NCBI GenBank assembly: GCA_021815655.1
Contig: JAKAGJ010000045.1
Coordinates: forward strand, 1-9,229
Direction: 5' to 3'
Source: Deltaproteobacteria bacterium
GTDB lineage: Bacteria; Desulfobacterota; Desulfarculia; Desulfarculales; Desulfarculaceae
DNA length: 9,229 nucleotides
Positions 6,761 through 9,229 of the stretch are shown here, one piece after another. How positions within the stretch are numbered: the first letter of the stretch is position 1; every line of letters begins with the position of its first letter. The notes under the pieces were generated by a model. The model saw only the letters and a list, made by a program, of their open reading frames with translations. It did not search any database and was not told the origin of the DNA. A program made the position numbers and the translations under genes.

Positions 6761-7465
6761 ATGGATGATTTCTTTCTCACCCTGCACGCCTGGATGACCA
6801 GCGGCAGCGCCTTGGCGGCCCTGGGCTGCTTTGCCTGGGGTCTGGTCAGCGTGGTCTTGAGCCCCTGCCATATGGCCTCCATCCCCTTGATGGTGGGCTA
6901 CGTGGCCGGCCAGGACCGCGTGATCGCCACCCGCCAGGGGATTCACTACGCCCTGGCCTTCACCACCGGGCTGTTCCTGACCATCGCCGGCGTGGGCATC
7001 GTCTGCTCGCTCCTGGGGCGCATGCTGGGCGACGTGGGCCCCTATTGGACCATGCTGGTGGGCGCGGTGCTCCTTTGGGTGGCCCTGGACATGCTGGGGG
7101 TGGCCAAGGTATCCCTCTCCGGCGGATTGATGGCCAGGCTCAAGGTAAGGGGCCTTTCCGGCGCCTTCCTGCTGGGGCTGGCCTATGGGGTGCTCTCCGG
7201 CTCCTGCACCTTCGGGTTCATCGCCCCCATCCTGGCCATCATCACCATCCAGGAGCAGGTCCTCACCGGGTTAATGCTGATCGTGCTTTTCGGCCTGGGG
7301 CACTGCCTGCCCATCGCCGTGGCCGGCAGTTCCACGGCCGTGGTGCGCAGGGTGCTGGAAAACAACGCCATGCAGGCGGGGTCAAGGTGGTTCAGACGGG
7401 CCGCGGGCCTGGCCATCGCCCTCCTGGGCGGCTATTTCCTGCTCTTGCCCTTCCTCGAGGCCTGA
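6761..7465 (+). CDS. CcdA/DsbD-type transmembrane thiol-disulfide carrier
   Basis: A 234-residue inner-membrane protein with about six hydrophobic segments. It carries the two conserved cysteines of the CcdA / DsbD-beta family: Cys36 in VVLSPCHMASIPLMVGY and Cys149 in LSGSCTFGFIAP, each in a membrane segment near a Pro. Such proteins take electrons from cytosolic thioredoxin and pass them across the membrane to a periplasmic thioredoxin-like partner. The gene directly before it encodes such a partner. The length matches CcdA rather than the three-domain DsbD. Its usual roles are cytochrome c maturation or periplasmic reduction; here the ars context suggests protection of extracytoplasmic thiols during metalloid stress, which is inference. 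ATG 6761 has a modest purine-rich site (GCGAGGG) upstream. Confidence 0.92.
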   Translation: MDDFFLTLHAWMTSGSALAALGCFAWGLVSVVLSPCHMASIPLMVGYVAGQDRVIATRQGIHYALAFTTGLFLTIAGVGIVCSLLGRMLGDVGPYWTMLVGAVLLWVALDMLGVAKVSLSGGLMARLKVRGLSGAFLLGLAYGVLSGSCTFGFIAPILAIITIQEQVLTGLMLIVLFGLGHCLPIAVAGSSTAVVRRVLENNAMQAGSRWFRRAAGLAIALLGGYFLLLPFLEA

Positions 7466-7479
7466 GCGGGCCAGCACTA

Positions 7480-7508
7480 TGGACAAGCCCGCCCGGCCGG
7501 GCTAATAT
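7480..7508 (+). promoter_or_regulatory. candidate sigma70-type promoter with dyad in the spacer
   Basis: TGGACA at 7480-7485 (5 of 6 matching TTGACA) and TAATAT at 7503-7508 (4 of 6 matching TATAAT) are separated by exactly 17 bases, 50 bases ahead of the C_GCAxxG_C_C start. The spacer and first -10 base form a dyad, AGCCCG at 7486-7491 and CGGGCT at 7498-7503. A repressor or MerR-type site is possible. GC-rich palindromes do occur by chance here. Confidence 0.45.
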
Positions 7509-7557
7509 CCTGGGCAGGGGCTTGGCCCCCCTGTCCAGCAGCCCTTGGAGGCTTCCC

Positions 7558-7989
7558 ATGACGCGCAGCGAGCAGGCCCTGGCCATGTTCGGCCCGGGCT
7601 ACAGTTGCTCACAGGCCATAGTGGCCAGTTTTGGCCCCAGCCTGGGTCTGGATGCGGACACGGCGCTCAGGCTGGCCCGAGGCCTGGGCATGGGCATGGC
7701 CCAGGGGCTCACCTGCGGGGCGGTGAGCGGGGCCATGCTGGTGCTGGGCCTGGCCCAGGGGCCCCGCCAGGAGCCGGAGCGGGGTCCGCGTTATGCCTGC
7801 TACGAGGCCCTCACGGATTTTTGCCAGCGTTTCCAGGATATTCACGGCTCGCTCGCCTGCCGCGACCTGCTGGGGGTGGACCTGGGCACGCCCCAGGGGC
7901 AGAAAGAGGCCCAGGAGCGGGGGCTGTTCATGAGCCTGTGCCCCCAGTACGTCAAGAGCGCGGGCCTGATCCTGGAGGACATGCTTTAA
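7558..7989 (+). CDS. C_GCAxxG_C_C family redox/metal protein
   Basis: A 143-residue cytosolic protein. Its four well-spaced cysteines match the C_GCAxxG_C_C family: Cys17 in GPGYSCSQAIVASF, Cys53 in GLTCGAVSGAMLVLG, Cys101 in SLACRDLLGVDL and Cys128 in SLCPQYVKSA. Additional Cys81 and Cys89 occur between them. The family is found mainly in anaerobes and metal-reducing bacteria and often sits beside redox or metal genes; its biochemical function is not established. GGAGG at 7547-7551, 6 bases upstream, decides ATG 7558. It lies 92 bases after ccdA and has its own candidate promoter at 7480-7508, so it may be transcribed alone. It is the last gene of the accessory region before tRNA-Val. Confidence 0.88.
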   Translation: MTRSEQALAMFGPGYSCSQAIVASFGPSLGLDADTALRLARGLGMGMAQGLTCGAVSGAMLVLGLAQGPRQEPERGPRYACYEALTDFCQRFQDIHGSLACRDLLGVDLGTPQGQKEAQERGLFMSLCPQYVKSAGLILEDML

Positions 7990-8031
7990 CCAGCCCGGGG
8001 CCCCCACCGCGGAGCCGGCGCGGGATGTTCC

Positions 8032-8060
8032 TTGACAGTGCCGCAAGGGGCTGGTAAGAG
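8032..8060 (+). promoter_or_regulatory. sigma70-type promoter of tRNA-Val
   Basis: A perfect TTGACA at 8032-8037 is followed after exactly 17 bases by TAAGAG at 8055-8060, a 3-of-6 match to TATAAT. Transcription would begin near 8067, giving a 5' leader of about 8 bases before the tRNA. Position and spacing are those expected of a stable-RNA promoter, although the -10 match is weak. Confidence 0.6.
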
Positions 8061-8074
8061 ATGTTTTCGATTTC

Positions 8075-8149
8075 AGGCACGTAGCTCAGGGGGAGAGCGC
8101 TACCCTGACACGGTAGAGGTCCCGGGTTCAAATCCCGGCGTGCCTACCA
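8075..8149 (+). tRNA. tRNA-Val(GAC)
   Basis: The sequence folds into a full cloverleaf. The acceptor AGGCACG (8075-8081) pairs with CGTGCCT (8139-8145), followed by A and an encoded CCA. The D-arm is GCTC/GAGC. The anticodon stem CTACC/GGTAG (8100-8104, 8112-8116) encloses loop CTGACAC, anticodon GAC at 8107-8109. The T-arm CCGGG/CCCGG has loop TTCAAAT (8127-8133). GAC reads the valine codons GUC and GUU. The gene has its own promoter just upstream and lies 116 bases before infC. Confidence 0.97.
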
Positions 8150-8271
8150 CCCTCGCCCGTCACCGCCCGAGCCTTCCGGGGCACTCCTGGACCGCGCGGC
8201 GCAAGGTGTCACCCGGGCTAGAGGGATGTTTTTGTTTTATTTATGGAACATAGAAGCGGGAGGATATGGCC

Positions 8272-8784
8272 ATAGCCAAGCAGGATCGCGTGCGGGTCAA
8301 TCAACTGATCAGGACACCCTTGGTGCGCCTGGTCGACGCCGAGGGCGGGCAGGTGGGCATCGTGGCCATAGACCAGGCGCTGAGCCTGGCCGCCGAGGCG
8401 GGGCTGGACCTGGTGGAGGTGGCGCCCAACGCCGAGCCTCCGGTCTGCCGGATCATGGACTACGGCAAGTACAAGTTCCAGCAGGCCAAGAAGGCCCAGG
8501 AAGCCAAGAAAAAGCAGACCCAGACCCAGGTCAAGGAAATCAAGCTGCGCCCCAAGATCGAGGACCACGACTTCGGCTTCAAGTTGCGCAACATCTTGAA
8601 GTTTTTAGAAGAACACGATAGGGTCAAGGTCACGGTGCAGTTTAGGGGCCGCGAGATAGCCTACGCCGACACGGGACGCCGCCTGCTGGAGCGGGTCATC
8701 GAGGAGGTGGGCGAACGAGGCACCGTGGAGGGTTCGCCCAAGATGGAAGGGCGCTTCCTCTCGGTCTTCATCGCGCCCAAGTAG
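8272..8784 (+). CDS. infC: translation initiation factor IF-3
   Basis: IF-3 binds the 30S subunit, checks start-codon and initiator tRNA pairing, and prevents premature 50S joining. The protein has the N-terminal domain (RVNQLIRTPLVRLVDAEG, then NAEPPVCRIMDYGKYKFQ), a lysine-rich linker (about residues 70-85), and the C-terminal domain beginning KEIKLRPKIEDHDFGFKLR. Its length (170-172 residues) is normal. The start is uncertain. ATG 8266 is only 2 bases after the strong GGGAGG at 8258-8263, whereas an in-frame ATA at 8272 is 8 bases after it and gives an N-terminus AKQDRVRVN. IF-3 genes are known for AUU, AUC or AUA starts, which allow self-regulation, so I prefer ATA 8272; a conventional caller would choose ATG 8266. 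rpmI and rplT follow in the usual order. Confidence 0.93.
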   Translation: MAKQDRVRVNQLIRTPLVRLVDAEGGQVGIVAIDQALSLAAEAGLDLVEVAPNAEPPVCRIMDYGKYKFQQAKKAQEAKKKQTQTQVKEIKLRPKIEDHDFGFKLRNILKFLEEHDRVKVTVQFRGREIAYADTGRRLLERVIEEVGERGTVEGSPKMEGRFLSVFIAPK

Positions 8785-8809
8785 CCTTATATCCTGGCGC
8801 CCGGCGAAC

Positions 8810-8834
8810 CTGGCGCGGCAAGCCGCCGCGCCGG
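8810..8834 (+). promoter_or_regulatory. strong GC hairpin between infC and rpmI
   Basis: GGCGCGGC at 8812-8819 pairs perfectly with GCCGCGCC at 8825-8832 around AAGCC, extendable by a U-G and a C-G pair at the base. It has no T-run after it. In E. coli, rpmI and rplT are repressed by L20 binding an mRNA structure upstream of rpmI; this hairpin is placed where such an operator would be, but L20 recognition features were not identified. Confidence 0.45.
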
Positions 8835-8840
8835 CTAGGG

Positions 8841-8860
8841 CCACTTAAGCAGTGGTTAAG
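8841..8860 (+). promoter_or_regulatory. alternative hairpins at the rpmI ribosome-binding site
   Basis: CCACT at 8841-8845 can pair with AGTGG at 8851-8855. Alternatively CTTAA at 8844-8848 can pair with TTAAG at 8856-8860, covering the start of the TAAGGAG ribosome-binding site (8857-8863). The two overlap and exclude each other. Stems are only 5 bp, so switching is a hypothesis. Confidence 0.3.
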
Positions 8861-8869
8861 GAGAACGTC

Positions 8870-9067
8870 ATGCCCAAGATCAAAACCAATCGCGCCGCGG
8901 CCAAGCGTTTCCGCGGCAGCGGTGGTGGCGGCATCAAGCGCAACAAGGCCAATGCCAGCCACATCCTGACCAGCAAGAGCACCAAGCGCAAGCGCGGCCT
9001 GCGCCAGGGTGCCATGGTCGATCATGCCAACCTCAAGGGCCTGCGCCGCCTGCTGCCCTATATTTAG
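8870..9067 (+). CDS. rpmI: 50S ribosomal protein L35
   Basis: A 65-residue basic protein of the large ribosomal subunit. [18 protein letters not shown] at the start, [20 protein letters not shown] in the middle and LRRLLPYI at the end are classic L35. TAAGGAG at 8857-8863, 6 bases before ATG 8870, sets the start; an in-frame GTG at 8852 would add six residues and is not credible. It lies between infC and rplT in the conserved infC-rpmI-rplT order, 85 bases after infC and 28 before rplT. Translation may be under L20 feedback, as in other bacteria. Confidence 0.98.
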   Translation: MPKIKTNRAAAKRFRGSGGGGIKRNKANASHILTSKSTKRKRGLRQGAMVDHANLKGLRRLLPYI

Positions 9068-9095
9068 GCCGCGGCCCAGGGGAGATATTTAGACC

Positions 9096-9229
9096 ATGCC
9101 CAGAGCAAGACGCGGCTTCAAGGGCCGCCAACGCCGTAACAAGGTGCTTAAACTGGCCAAGGGCTACGTGGGTGGCCGGCGCCGCCTGTTCCGCTCCGCC
9201 ACCGAGACCGTGCAGCGCGCCCAGGCCTT
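9096..9229 (+). CDS. rplT: 50S ribosomal protein L20, N-terminal part
   Basis: The first 44 codons are present and the gene runs off the window. It begins [18 protein letters not shown] and continues [19 protein letters not shown], the highly conserved basic N-terminus of L20, which threads into 23S rRNA and is needed early in 50S assembly. GGGGAGA at 9079-9085 precedes ATG 9096. L20 is also the known translational repressor of the rpmI-rplT mRNA in E. coli and Bacillus. Confidence 0.97.
   Translation, partial: MPRARRGFKGRQRRNKVLKLAKGYVGGRRRLFRSATETVQRAQA

Noticed and set aside
8075..8149. tRNA-Val as the attachment site of an ars genomic island
   Set aside because: Integration normally uses the tRNA 3' end, which here faces infC, not the ars genes. 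No integrase or repeated 3' end is visible in the window.
8156..8245. Intrinsic terminator or attenuator before infC
   Set aside because: A T-rich tract occurs at 8229-8242, but the possible GC pairing upstream is imperfect and ends about 12 bases before the tract, so a terminator is not supported.

Overview
The window is high-GC, and every gene I can support lies on the + strand. It joins an accessory metal(loid)/thiol-redox region (about 1-7989) to a core translation region (tRNA-Val, infC, rpmI, rplT; about 8075-9229). Gene content suggests an anaerobic, high-GC bacterium, probably a sulfate-reducer-like member of Desulfobacterota (Deltaproteobacteria). The pointers are an ACR3 pump with thioredoxin-type ArsC proteins, a DGC-domain protein, a CopZ-type [2Fe-2S] domain, a CFeSP-like [4Fe-4S] domain, a C_GCAxxG_C_C protein and an apparent selenocysteine codon. 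The taxonomic call is inference.

Layout: the tail of a small thioredoxin-like protein (1-106); an MFS exporter (194-1387); a DGC-domain cysteine-rich protein (1570-1977); a CopZ/BFD-type [2Fe-2S] protein that appears to be a selenoprotein (2044-2340, in-frame TGA at 2233-2235 followed by a SECIS-like hairpin); a MITE-like inverted-repeat element (2351-2509); a cation diffusion facilitator (2522-3607); a [4Fe-4S] protein two bases downstream (3610-4131); two different thioredoxin-type arsenate reductases (4274-4702, 4736-5188); an ACR3 arsenite efflux pump (5204-6295); an exported thioredoxin (6325-6711); a CcdA-type membrane electron carrier (6761-7465); and a C_GCAxxG_C_C protein with its own candidate promoter (7558-7989). 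Then come tRNA-Val(GAC) with a promoter (8075-8149), infC, rpmI and the start of rplT.

Working together: the ArsC proteins would reduce arsenate to arsenite, using cytosolic thioredoxin for turnover, and ACR3 would export the arsenite. CcdA would carry electrons across the membrane to the exported thioredoxin. The CDF pump and the cysteine-rich Fe-S/zinc proteins point to wider soft-metal and thiol handling. No ArsR-type regulator is visible; it may lie upstream.

The most interesting feature is the small [2Fe-2S] gene. Read conventionally it stops just before the conserved Cys-Cys of its domain. Read through, the TGA falls on the first of those cysteines, the next codon is Cys, 33 more codons follow, and a 7-bp hairpin with a GGU loop lies at the distance expected of a bacterial SECIS. 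Two other notable points are an infC start that may be AUA rather than AUG, and a palindrome filling the spacer of the promoter ahead of the C_GCAxxG_C_C gene.

Non-coding stretches: no gene-free gap exceeds 300 bases. The longest are 1388-1569 (two hairpins, no gene), 2341-2521 (the inverted-repeat element), 4132-4273 (nothing recognised beyond the arsC ribosome-binding site) and 7990-8265 (tRNA with promoter, then an infC leader with a T-rich tract). I see no convincing intrinsic terminator.
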